64,000 nt of DNA from NCBI RefSeq assembly GCF_900109205.1, contig NZ_FNZB01000002.1:558001-622000 (forward strand), in the 5' to 3' direction. Positions 8,152 to 16,048 of this stretch are shown one piece after another (positions within the stretch are counted from its first letter, which is position 1; each line of letters starts with the position of its first letter). The stretch comes from Sphingomonas sp. OV641 (lineage in GTDB: Bacteria; Pseudomonadota; Alphaproteobacteria; Sphingomonadales; Sphingomonadaceae). Below the pieces are notes generated by a model. That model did not search any database. It worked only from the letters and a program-made list of their open reading frames with translations, and was not told the DNA's origin. Both the position numbers and the translations under genes were made by a program.

Positions 8152-9341
8152 GTTTCACGCCTGGCGATGCGGGGCTGCGCCGCCGTCTTGCCGATCTCGT
8201 CTGCCGGGCGCTTCAAGCGATGCTGCCGCCGGCGCTGCAATCCTGGGGCTGGGCGATCCGGTGCGAGACATCGGGCATCGCCAACGACACCACGGCCCTT
8301 CTGTTCGCGATCCACAGCCTGTGCGGGCTCATCCCGCAGGCAATCGCATCGCATCTGTCCCAGCCTTTCGCCTCGCGGCTCGGCGATGGCGATCCGTTCG
8401 CCGGAGGTTCCACTGCCATGAACATCAATGACGCCCTGACACGTCGCCCGCGTACGATTGGCATCGCCTGTGCGATCGGTGCCGTCATTCTCGGCCTAGC
8501 CTATATGGCGGTGGCCGGCGCGCCGGGGCGCTATCTGGGCATCAACGCCGGGGCGCTGGCGATCGGGCTGACGATGCTGGCGCTGCTCGGGCAGATCCAG
8601 ACGGCCGGGCGGCAGGTGATCGGCGCAGCCATTGCGGCGATGGCAGCGGCGTTGCTCGCGACGGCGCTCCTCGGCGCGCGGGCGGATGGTGCCGCGCGCT
8701 GGGTGAGCCTGGGTGGATTGGCCGTTCAACCAAGCTCGATCCTGGTGCCGCTCATGCTGGTCGCCTTCTCGCGCGCCCGTAGCGTGCTGGCCACGGCTGG
8801 CATCGTCGCTGCCGCTGCTGCCGTGGCGCTGCAGCCCGACCGGGCAATGGCGGGAATTCTTGCGCTGGGCCTCGCCGCGCTGGCGGCTACCAGCCGCGAT
8901 CGCCACGTCATGGTGGCGCTGTTCGCCGGTGTCGCGGCCTTTGGCGCAACCATGGTCCGGGCCGACACGCTGATCGCGGTCCCGTATGTCGACCAGATCC
9001 TCTATTCGTCGTTCGACGTGCACGCCGGTGCGGGCCTGGCGATATGGATTGGGCTGGCGCTGCTTCTGATCCCGGCGATCATCGGGTGGCGCCGCGATGC
9101 GGACAATCGGGCGACCTATGCGGTGTTCGGCGCAATCTGGTTCGCCACGATCGTGGCCGCCGCGCTGGGCAATTATCCGACGCCGGTTGTGGGTTACGGG
9201 GGCAGTGCGATCATCGGCTATGCGCTCAGCCTTGTGGGGCTGCCGCGACGCTGCGGCGCGACTTCCGAAACGGTCCGCCAGGCGCGCGCGGAGGTGGCGG
9301 CGACGCTGCCGGACCGGCATCTGCGCGTCGGAATGGCCTGA
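8148..9341 (+). CDS. PadR-linked membrane protein with FtsW/RodA (SEDS)-like core
   Basis: 397 residues. The first ~90 residues form a mostly helical cytoplasmic-type domain (RALQAMLPPALQSWGWAIRC) with a hydrophobic stretch. The rest contains about eight or nine hydrophobic helices. Three short blocks recall SEDS glycan polymerases: RWVSLGGLAVQPSS (184-197), ALQPDRA (227-233) and PVVGYGGS (346-353), matching the RWxxxGxxxxQPSE, LQPD and P(V/F)xSYGGS signatures. The usual Glu after QPS is missing and the protein has fewer helices than FtsW. A second start with GGAGG upstream exists at 8418 (Met91), exactly at the domain junction. Function is unknown; a degenerate SEDS protein under PadR control is my reading. 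Confidence 0.7.
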   Translation: MSFTPGDAGLRRRLADLVCRALQAMLPPALQSWGWAIRCETSGIANDTTALLFAIHSLCGLIPQAIASHLSQPFASRLGDGDPFAGGSTAMNINDALTRRPRTIGIACAIGAVILGLAYMAVAGAPGRYLGINAGALAIGLTMLALLGQIQTAGRQVIGAAIAAMAAALLATALLGARADGAARWVSLGGLAVQPSSILVPLMLVAFSRARSVLATAGIVAAAAAVALQPDRAMAGILALGLAALAATSRDRHVMVALFAGVAAFGATMVRADTLIAVPYVDQILYSSFDVHAGAGLAIWIGLALLLIPAIIGWRRDADNRATYAVFGAIWFATIVAAALGNYPTPVVGYGGSAIIGYALSLVGLPRRCGATSETVRQARAEVAATLPDRHLRVGMA

Positions 9342-9383
9342 CCCGGTGGCAGACGGTCCAATAAAGGCCCCGTCCTCGCGGCG

Positions 9384-9401
9384 GCGGCGCGCCTGCGCCG
9401 C
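9384..9401. terminator. GC-rich hairpin between convergent genes
   Basis: GCGGCGC (9384-9390), GCCT loop, GCGCCGC (9395-9401) lies between the convergent ends of the SEDS-like gene and phaB. It may serve as a bidirectional terminator; no T-run is seen. Confidence 0.4.
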
Positions 9402-10124
9402 TCAATACATATGCTGGCCGCCGTTGATGCTGAGCGTCGAGCCGGTCACGAAGCCGCCTTCCTCCGAGCAGAGGAACGCCACGCCGCGGGCGATCTCATG
9501 CGCCTGGCCGAGGCGGCCGACGGGGATGCGTGCGACGATCTTGTCGAGCACGTCGGCGGGCACCGCAGCCACCATGTCGGTGTCGATATAGCCAGGCGCG
9601 ATGGCGTTTACCGTCACGCCGACGCGCGCGCCCTCCTGTGCCAGCGCCTTGGTGAAGCCGTGGATGCCGCTCTTGGCCGCGGCATAATTTACCTGGCCGT
9701 ACTGCCCCGCCTGGCCGTTGATCGAGCCGATGTTGACGATCCGGCCCCAGCCGCGCTCGCGCATGCCGGGGAACACTGCCTTGGCCATGTTGAAACAGCC
9801 GCCAAGGTTCGTGTCCATGACCTCCTTCCACATCTGATAGGTCATCTTCAGGATCGTGCCGTCGCGCGTGATGCCGGCATTGTTGACCAGCACATCAACC
9901 GGGCCGAGATCCGCCGCCACTTGCGCAACGCCGGAGAGGCAGGCTTCATGGTCGCTCACGTCCCATTTATACGCCTTGATGCCGGTGCGTTCGGTGAAGT
10001 CGGCAGCCGCCGCGTCGTTGCCGGCGTAATTGGCCGCGACGGTCAGGCCCAAGTCCTCCAGCGCGAGGCTGATCGCTTCACCAATGCCGCGCGTGCCGCC
10101 GGTGACGATCGCTACCCGTGTCAT
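9402..10124 (-). CDS. phaB: Acetoacetyl-CoA reductase
   Basis: A 240-residue short-chain dehydrogenase that reduces acetoacetyl-CoA to (R)-3-hydroxybutyryl-CoA with NADPH for polyhydroxybutyrate synthesis. It has the TGGTRGIG cofactor motif (8-15), NNAG (81-84), catalytic Ser134 in NIGSINGQAGQ, and Tyr147/Lys151 in NYAAAKSG. The SINGQAGQYGQVNY stretch and the C-terminal LSINGGQHMY are typical of PhaB rather than FabG. No phaA or phaC is in the window, so it is an unlinked PHB gene, as is common in alphaproteobacteria. Confidence 0.93.
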   Translation of the reverse strand: MTRVAIVTGGTRGIGEAISLALEDLGLTVAANYAGNDAAAADFTERTGIKAYKWDVSDHEACLSGVAQVAADLGPVDVLVNNAGITRDGTILKMTYQMWKEVMDTNLGGCFNMAKAVFPGMRERGWGRIVNIGSINGQAGQYGQVNYAAAKSGIHGFTKALAQEGARVGVTVNAIAPGYIDTDMVAAVPADVLDKIVARIPVGRLGQAHEIARGVAFLCSEEGGFVTGSTLSINGGQHMY

Positions 10125-10156
10125 GCTCCGTTCTCCCTCGCTCAGGCCCGGCGAGG

Positions 10157-11164
10157 CTAGGGAAGCGCCACCCAGCCTTCAAGCTCCCGGGCGAGGAGAG
10201 TGCGCAACAAATCCATGCCGACCGCGCTGTCGTTGAGGCAGGGGAGATAGGCGAAGTGTGTGCCGCCCGCCTCCATGAACGTTTCACGCCCGCGGATCGC
10301 CAGTTCCTCCAGCGTTTCTAGGCAGTCGGCGGAGAAGCCTGGGGCGACGATCGCGACCTTGCGGATGCCTTTGGCGGGCAGTTCCTGCAGCACCACATCC
10401 GTCGCGGGCTCCAGCCACTTGGCGCGGCCGAAGCGGGACTGGAACGTCACCATCACCTCGCGGCCAAGCGCCTCCTGCACCAGGCGCGCCGTCTTGTGGC
10501 AATGACAATGGTAGGGATCGCCGAGCCGCAACGTACGCTCCGGCATGCCATGAAAGCTGGTCAGCAGCGCGTCGGGCGTGAAGTCGAGCGCGGCGAGGCT
10601 GCCCTCGATCGACGCCTTGAGCGCGTCAATATAGGCGGGATCGTCGTGATAGGGCGGAAGGGTGCGCACCGCCGGCTGCCAGCGCATCACGGCAAGTCGG
10701 GCAAACGCCTTGTCATTCGCGGTGGCCGTCGTGGCGCCGGAATATTGCGGATAGAGCGGAGCAAGCAGGATCCGCTCGCACCCGGCATCCTTCAGCGCCT
10801 GGACGCGATCGCCAATGGCGGGACGGCCGTAGCGCATGGCATAATCGACCGTGACGTCCGGCCCGAACGCGCCCCCCAGCGCATGGGCCTGGGCGCGGGT
10901 GATGGCGGCGAGCGGCGATCCATCCTCGCGCCAGACCTGTTGATAGGCGTGAGCGGACTTCTTTGGCCGGGTGGTCAGCACCGCGCCGCGCAGGATCGGC
11001 TGCCAGAGCAATTTGGGCAATTCCACCACGCGCGGATCGGACAGGAACTCCGCCAGATAGCGGCGCACCGCCGGCGCGTCGGGCGCGTCCGGCGTGCCGA
11101 GGTTGATCAGGAGCACACCCACGCGACGTGGCGGTATCGGCGGGTGATCGGCTGGTTTTTTCAT
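10157..11164 (-). CDS. hemH: Ferrochelatase
   Basis: Inserts Fe2+ into protoporphyrin IX, the last step of heme synthesis. The 335-residue protein begins MKKPADHPPIPPRRVGVLLINLGTPD, and shows the family blocks SFHGMPERTL, DPYHCHCHKT and TFQSRFGRAKWLEP, including the metal-binding His of SFHG. The start overlaps the stop of the upstream molybdopterin gene by four bases (ATGA). Translation is therefore probably coupled to that gene, an unusual genomic partner for hemH. No strong separate ribosome-binding site is seen. Confidence 0.95.
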   Translation of the reverse strand: MKKPADHPPIPPRRVGVLLINLGTPDAPDAPAVRRYLAEFLSDPRVVELPKLLWQPILRGAVLTTRPKKSAHAYQQVWREDGSPLAAITRAQAHALGGAFGPDVTVDYAMRYGRPAIGDRVQALKDAGCERILLAPLYPQYSGATTATANDKAFARLAVMRWQPAVRTLPPYHDDPAYIDALKASIEGSLAALDFTPDALLTSFHGMPERTLRLGDPYHCHCHKTARLVQEALGREVMVTFQSRFGRAKWLEPATDVVLQELPAKGIRKVAIVAPGFSADCLETLEELAIRGRETFMEAGGTHFAYLPCLNDSAVGMDLLRTLLARELEGWVALP

Positions 11165-13371
11165 GCAGGTCCAAACGGTAGATGGCGCGGCCGGTTGCCG
11201 GTGGCGGACGCAAGCGCATTGGCAATGGCAGGCGCGACGGCGGGAACGCCCAGATCGCTGACGCCGCCCGGATCGGCGGCGCTCGGGATCAGCTCCACGG
11301 TAATCTCGGGCGTGTCGGCCAAGCGCGGCAGGCGATGATCGCCCAGCGTGCGAGCGTCGGCGATCCCGGCCTGAAAAGATGGCGAGCGGCCGGTGGCGAG
11401 CGCGATGGCAAACATGATGCCGCCCTCGACCTGCTGACGCACGATATCCGGGTTGATCGCGCGGCCGCAATCGACCGCTGCGACGACGCGCGATACCGCC
11501 GGACGACCGGTGGCGTCATGATGTGCCTCGGCCAGCACGGCGATCATGCTGCCGGCCATGGCGTGGCAGGCAAGCCCCTGTCCGCCGCCGGGCCGCCCGC
11601 CGTCCCAGCCGCCAAGCGACGCTGCGGTGGTGAGACAGCGGGCGAGGCGTGCGTCGTGCCCGAGCATGGCGATACGGAACGACATCGGCTCCGCGCCGGC
11701 ACGGTGCGCCAGTTCATCGATGAAGCATTCGGTGAAGAAGGCGTTCGCCCGATCGGCGCTGCCGCGAAGATGCCCAACCGGCAGGGCGATGTCCGCGCGG
11801 TGATGATCCACGGCGAGCGCCGGAAGCCCGTAAGCCGGCACCGCGCCCGACATGGCATAACCATCCGCCCGGCGGGGCAGGGCGCTGGTCATGCGGGCGA
11901 GCGGATCGGCGTGCAGCAGCCGTTCTGTCAAAGCGGCGCCGGTGGCCGGCGTGGCGATCCGCGCATGCCAGCCGAGAATGCGCCCATCGCTGGACAGGCG
12001 GGCGGCCATGCGGGCCTTGGCAGGGGCACCGACACGATCATGCAGGATCGCCTCCCGCCGCGACCAGGTGAGCTGGACCGGGCGCCTGACGGACAGCGCG
12101 ATCATCGCGGCCTGCACGACAGCATCATGTTCCAGCGACTGGCCGAACGAGCCGCCGACCAGCATCGGATGGATCGTCACGGCGCTTTCGGCCACGCTGA
12201 GCGCCCGCGCCGCTGCGGCACGCGCCAGGCCCGGCGCCTGGGTGGGGATCCACAGTTCCAGCCGATCACCATGCCACCAGGCAGTGGCGGTCGGCGTTTC
12301 GAGCGCAGCGTGCATGCCGATGCCGACGGAATAATCGACGCGGGCGACATCGCCGCGCAGCACATCCGCAATGTCGCCGACGCCGGCGTGCCGATCGCCC
12401 TCGACCTGCAACGCGGCATCGAGCGCACGGGCGATCGCCGCGCTATCGGCCAGCATGCCGCGCGTCTCGAAGCGCGGTCGTAGCGCCGCCACGCCCTGGA
12501 TCGCGGCCCAGCCATTGTTGGCGACCGCGGCCACCCAATGTTCGTTCTCCACGACAGCGAGAACGCCCCGGACCTGGTCCGCCGCCGCCTTGTCGACCCG
12601 CACCAGCCGGCTCGCGCCGCCTGCGGGCCCCTGCGCGATGCTGGCGAACACCATGTCGGGCAGGCGCACGTCAGCGGTGAAGTTCGCCGACCCGTCCACC
12701 TTGGCCGGCGCATCCAGCCGCGGCAGCGATTGGCCGGCAAGCCGCCCTTCATCGCCGATGCGCAGTGGCAGCTCGTCGGGCAGATCGAAACCGGCCGCTG
12801 CGGCCGCCAGCTCCCCGAAGCGCAGGCGGCGATTGCCGCTGACCACCATGCCGTCGCTGGTTTCGCACTGCTCCCAATCGATTTCCCAGCGCGCCGCCGC
12901 CGCCTTGGCCAGCAGCACGCGCGCGGCGGCGCCTGCCTCTCGAAGCGCATCCTCGAACATGCGCACGGAGGTGGAGCCGCCGGTCAGCAGCAGGGCGGAA
13001 CGAACCCAGTGTTCGCGCCGGATCGCATCGGGCACGTGTGCGAGGCCGCCATCGAAGAGCGCCTTGGCCGCCAGGGGATTGGCATAGACCGGGTTCAGCG
13101 GCGCGGCTTCGACACCGATCGTCCGCCAGTCTGCGCCAAGCTCATCCGCCACGATTTGCGGGAGGGTGGTGTAGACACCCTGGCCGTGCTCCGCCTGTGG
13201 CACGGCAACCGTGATGCGGCCGCTTTCCGCGATCTTCAGCCACGACCCGATCGGCGTTTCCCCGCGCTGCGGCGCCAGATCTACGGCATAGCGGCGCGGC
13301 CAGGCAGCCCAGGCGACGGCAAGGCCAAGGCCGGCCCCGCCCGTGACCAGCAAGGATCGGCGCGAAATCAT
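11161..13371 (-). CDS. TAT-exported molybdopterin-binding dehydrogenase subunit (IorB/xanthine dehydrogenase family)
   Basis: A 736-residue large subunit of the isoquinoline 1-oxidoreductase/aldehyde dehydrogenase type. It begins with a twin-arginine signal (SRRSLLVTGGAGLGLAVAW), so the folded molybdoenzyme is predicted to be periplasmic. The N-terminal half has paired ITVAVPQAEHGQGVYTTLPQ-like repeats; the C-terminal part has GQGLACHAMAGS and VRQQVEGGIMF, where the Glu corresponds to the family's active-site base. These enzymes normally work with a ~150-residue [2Fe-2S] subunit and a cytochrome, and neither is adjacent. The downstream partner is hemH, with a 4-bp overlap. The substrate cannot be told from sequence. 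Confidence 0.85.
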   Translation of the reverse strand: MISRRSLLVTGGAGLGLAVAWAAWPRRYAVDLAPQRGETPIGSWLKIAESGRITVAVPQAEHGQGVYTTLPQIVADELGADWRTIGVEAAPLNPVYANPLAAKALFDGGLAHVPDAIRREHWVRSALLLTGGSTSVRMFEDALREAGAAARVLLAKAAAARWEIDWEQCETSDGMVVSGNRRLRFGELAAAAAGFDLPDELPLRIGDEGRLAGQSLPRLDAPAKVDGSANFTADVRLPDMVFASIAQGPAGGASRLVRVDKAAADQVRGVLAVVENEHWVAAVANNGWAAIQGVAALRPRFETRGMLADSAAIARALDAALQVEGDRHAGVGDIADVLRGDVARVDYSVGIGMHAALETPTATAWWHGDRLELWIPTQAPGLARAAAARALSVAESAVTIHPMLVGGSFGQSLEHDAVVQAAMIALSVRRPVQLTWSRREAILHDRVGAPAKARMAARLSSDGRILGWHARIATPATGAALTERLLHADPLARMTSALPRRADGYAMSGAVPAYGLPALAVDHHRADIALPVGHLRGSADRANAFFTECFIDELAHRAGAEPMSFRIAMLGHDARLARCLTTAASLGGWDGGRPGGGQGLACHAMAGSMIAVLAEAHHDATGRPAVSRVVAAVDCGRAINPDIVRQQVEGGIMFAIALATGRSPSFQAGIADARTLGDHRLPRLADTPEITVELIPSAADPGGVSDLGVPAVAPAIANALASATGNRPRHLPFGPA

Positions 13372-13458
13372 CCCGCCCGCTTAGCGCGCGTCGGACGCTG
13401 CGTCATGATGCTACGCGGCCGATGTGGTTAACTTTATGATAAGACCAGAAAAACTGTT

Positions 13459-13487
13459 TTGACACGGGTTGTTGCCGGAACGGATAT
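13459..13487 (+). promoter_or_regulatory. Housekeeping-type promoter for the MarR-like gene
   Basis: TTGACA (13459-13464) is followed after 17 bp by GGATAT (13482-13487), giving a near-consensus -35 and fair -10 about 64 bp before the start codon at 13551. Confidence 0.5.
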
Positions 13488-13550
13488 GTTGTTCAAGCGT
13501 AGGGCTGGGAGCATCCGGCGGAAACACGCCGGCACAAGGGGAGTTCGGAG

Positions 13551-14081
13551 ATGGCCATGGGAGCCGACGATAATCCTATTCTTGAACGAATCGAGAAGGT
13601 GTTGGCCGAGCTTTCCAAAACGATCTCCACTCCGCCCATCCCTCCCAATGCCGATGTGGTAGCGGCGATAGAAGCGACCGCGCCGTCAGCCCCTGCCGCG
13701 TCGATCGCCGCCGCTCGGCTGAATGTCGCGATCGGCTGGATCCGATCGCGCGCTTGTCGCGACCGCGCATTCGGGGACGATCTGTTCTTTGATCCGGCGT
13801 GGAGCATTCTGCTGGAGCTCTACGTCCACCACCGGCAGCGCACCGCCACGTCCATCACGTCATTGTGCCTGGCCGCCAAAGTGCCGCCCAGCACCGGACT
13901 GCGCTGGGTCGCGCTTCTGGAAAAGCGCGGGTTGGTGATCCGTGAGGCGGATCCATTCGACAAGCGCAAGAGCTATGCGCAACTGACACCCGAAGCCATC
14001 GCGCGGGTCGAGCGCGCGCTGGACGATACGATCGAGAGCAATCGCCAGCTAGGAATCGAGTGCGTGCGGATGGTCAATTAG
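13551..14081 (+). CDS. MarR-like winged-helix DNA-binding protein
   Basis: 176 residues. The C-terminal ~110 residues form a winged helix-turn-helix: ITSLCLAAKVPPSTGLRWVALLEKRGLVIREADPFDKRKSYAQLT contains the recognition helix and a DKRK wing as in MarR regulators. The N-terminal ~60 residues, with an Ala/Pro-rich stretch, are probably a dimerisation or coiled segment. AAGGGGAG precedes the ATG. It is divergent from the molybdopterin operon, separated by 179 bp, and could control it; that link is inferred from position only. Confidence 0.8.
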   Translation: MAMGADDNPILERIEKVLAELSKTISTPPIPPNADVVAAIEATAPSAPAASIAAARLNVAIGWIRSRACRDRAFGDDLFFDPAWSILLELYVHHRQRTATSITSLCLAAKVPPSTGLRWVALLEKRGLVIREADPFDKRKSYAQLTPEAIARVERALDDTIESNRQLGIECVRMVN

Positions 14082-14234
14082 GTCAATCGCTTGCTGCACA
14101 TGAAGTGCGGCAAGCGACAAGGCCTGCGCATCGGGACCATTTTTTTCCGGCGAGGTACGATCCAGACAGTCGAGCACAAGGCGCAACATCGCCGTGCATT
14201 CGGCCGCCGTGACCTCTTTCAATTGGGCGCCCAT
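14049..14234 (-). CDS. Small hypothetical helical protein, 61 residues
   Basis: Encodes a small amphipathic all-helical protein (VTAAECTAMLRLVLDCLDR, then LAALHVQQAIDLIDH). The residue pattern is protein-like rather than a shadow, and the frame lies mostly in otherwise empty DNA. Its 3' end overlaps the end of the MarR-like gene by 33 bp, tail to tail. No clear ribosome-binding site precedes the ATG, so the exact start is uncertain. Family not recognised. Confidence 0.45.
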   Translation of the reverse strand: MGAQLKEVTAAECTAMLRLVLDCLDRTSPEKNGPDAQALSLAALHVQQAIDLIDHPHALDS

Positions 14235-14288
14235 GGCGGAATAGCGGATTGCCAGAAATTTTGTTCCTTAGCAATCCTAACTATTTAA

Positions 14289-15920
14289 TCAGCCCGGTGA
14301 CCCCGGCAGAACATAGCCTTCCATGCGCTGACGGATCAGTTTCTTGTCTATCTTTCCCGTGGCGCCGAGCGGGATCTCTTCAACGAAAACAACGTCGTCG
14401 GGCATCCACCATTTGGCGATCCTGCCTTGCAGGAAGGCGAGCAGATCCTCTCCGGTGGTGGATGCGCCCGGCTTCAGCTGGCACAGGAGGACGGGCCGTT
14501 CGTCCCATTTGGGATGCGCGACTCCGATCACCGCCGCGAGCGCCACGGCCGGGTGGCCGATGGCGATATTCTCGATCTCGATCGAACTGATCCACTCGCC
14601 GCCCGACTTCACCACATCCTTGGCGCGATCGGTGATCTGCATATAGCCGCGCGCATCGATGGTGGCGACGTCGCCGGTATCGAAGAAGCCCTCCTCATCC
14701 AGGATGTCGCCGCCCTCGCCGCCGAAATAGGAGGAGACGATCGTCGGTCCCTTGATTTTCAGATGGCCGAAGGTGTCGCCGTCGTGCGGCAGGACATGGC
14801 CATCATCGTCGGTCAGCTTGAACTTCAGCCCGCACATCAGGCGGCCCTGCTTGATCTTGTAGGCGACCTGCGCGTCATCATCCATCGCGGCGACGTCCGC
14901 GCTGGGCGATGAGAGGGTGGCGAGGGGGGAGGTCTCCGTCATGCCCCAGCCCTGCGTGACCTCCACGCCGAATTCGTCGCGGAAGGCGCGGACGAGCATT
15001 TCCGGCACCGCAGAACCGCCAATGGTGACGCGCTGGAGCGAGTCGATCCGCCGCCCGGAGCTGCGCAGATACTGGAGCAAACCCTGCCAGACGGTGGGCA
15101 CCGCGGCCGAGTAGGTGACGCCTTCGGATTCGATCAGATCACAGATGGACTCGCCGTCCATTCGCGGTCCGGGCAGCACCAGCTTCGCGCCGACCGCCGG
15201 GGCGGAATAGACGACGCCCCAGGCATTGGCATGGTACATCGGCACAACGAGCAGCACCGTATCGCGTGCGGACAGCGCCAGTGCATCGGCCTGAAGCGTC
15301 AGCATCGTGTGGAGATAGTTGGAGCGGTGCGAATAGAGCACGCCCTTCGGATTGCCGGTCGTGCCGCTGGTGTAGCAGAGGCCGCAGGCGAGGTTCTCGT
15401 CAAACCCGCCCCAGGCATATTCCGCCGGCTCGCCCGCGATCCAATCGTCGAAGGCGGTGGCGGCATAGTCCGTCGCCGGCATGGACGCCGCATCGCACAG
15501 GAAGATCACCCGCTCGATGCCCGGCGCCTGCGGCAGCAGCTGCGCGACGATGTCGGCGCAATTCGGATCGACGAGCAGGATGCGATCGCCGGCATGATTG
15601 GCGATATAGGCGATCTGTTCGAGGAACAGGCGCGGGTTCAGCGTGTGAAGCACCGCGCTCATGTTGGTTGCGCCATACCAGGCGGCGAGGTGGCGATGGG
15701 TGTTCCAGCCCATCGTCGCGACGCGGTCGCCCTGCCGGATGCCGGCGCGGGCGAGCGCCGCGGAGACGCGCTTCGCCATGGCGTGGACGGCGGAATAGTC
15801 GGTGCGGGTGACGGCGCCGGTCCAGTCGCGGGAGACTATTTCACGGGTCGGCGACCAGGTAGCGGCGTGATCAAGGAACGTGTCGACCGTCAGTTGCCCC
15901 GACTGCATCAGGCCCAGCAT
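14289..15920 (-). CDS. Medium/long-chain fatty acid-CoA ligase, AlkK-like
   Basis: A 543-residue acyl-adenylate-forming enzyme that activates fatty acids to acyl-CoA using ATP. The P-loop YTSGTTGNPKG is at 183-193, GWGMTET around residue 330 is the adenine-binding motif, and the TGKIDKK region near the C-terminus carries the catalytic Lys. The N-terminus MLGLMQSGQLTVDTFLDHAA is characteristic of the AlkK group. I chose the ATG at 15920, which has GAGAGG 7 nt upstream, over one 15 bp earlier. The acyl-CoA dehydrogenase gene lies just upstream on the same strand, so ligase and dehydrogenase probably form one beta-oxidation unit. Confidence 0.9.
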   Translation of the reverse strand: MLGLMQSGQLTVDTFLDHAATWSPTREIVSRDWTGAVTRTDYSAVHAMAKRVSAALARAGIRQGDRVATMGWNTHRHLAAWYGATNMSAVLHTLNPRLFLEQIAYIANHAGDRILLVDPNCADIVAQLLPQAPGIERVIFLCDAASMPATDYAATAFDDWIAGEPAEYAWGGFDENLACGLCYTSGTTGNPKGVLYSHRSNYLHTMLTLQADALALSARDTVLLVVPMYHANAWGVVYSAPAVGAKLVLPGPRMDGESICDLIESEGVTYSAAVPTVWQGLLQYLRSSGRRIDSLQRVTIGGSAVPEMLVRAFRDEFGVEVTQGWGMTETSPLATLSSPSADVAAMDDDAQVAYKIKQGRLMCGLKFKLTDDDGHVLPHDGDTFGHLKIKGPTIVSSYFGGEGGDILDEEGFFDTGDVATIDARGYMQITDRAKDVVKSGGEWISSIEIENIAIGHPAVALAAVIGVAHPKWDERPVLLCQLKPGASTTGEDLLAFLQGRIAKWWMPDDVVFVEEIPLGATGKIDKKLIRQRMEGYVLPGSPG

Positions 15921-15940
15921 TGGTATCCTCTCCATCTTCC

Positions 15941-16037
15941 GTCATGCCGGGCTTGTCCCGGCATCCAGTCATCCGCGTACTCAGCGGCCGTCAGGTTTGC
16001 GGCACCCGGCATGCCGGAACAAGCCCGGCACGACGGT
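15941..16037. repeat. Dispersed palindromic repeat, family A
   Basis: Starts CGTCATGCCGGGCTTGTCCC and ends with the inverted counterpart ACAAGCCCGGCACGACGG. It fills the spacer between the acyl-CoA dehydrogenase and the CoA ligase; the transcript would fold into two GC-rich stems. Confidence 0.85.
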
Positions 16038-16048
16038 GCGCCGACGGG

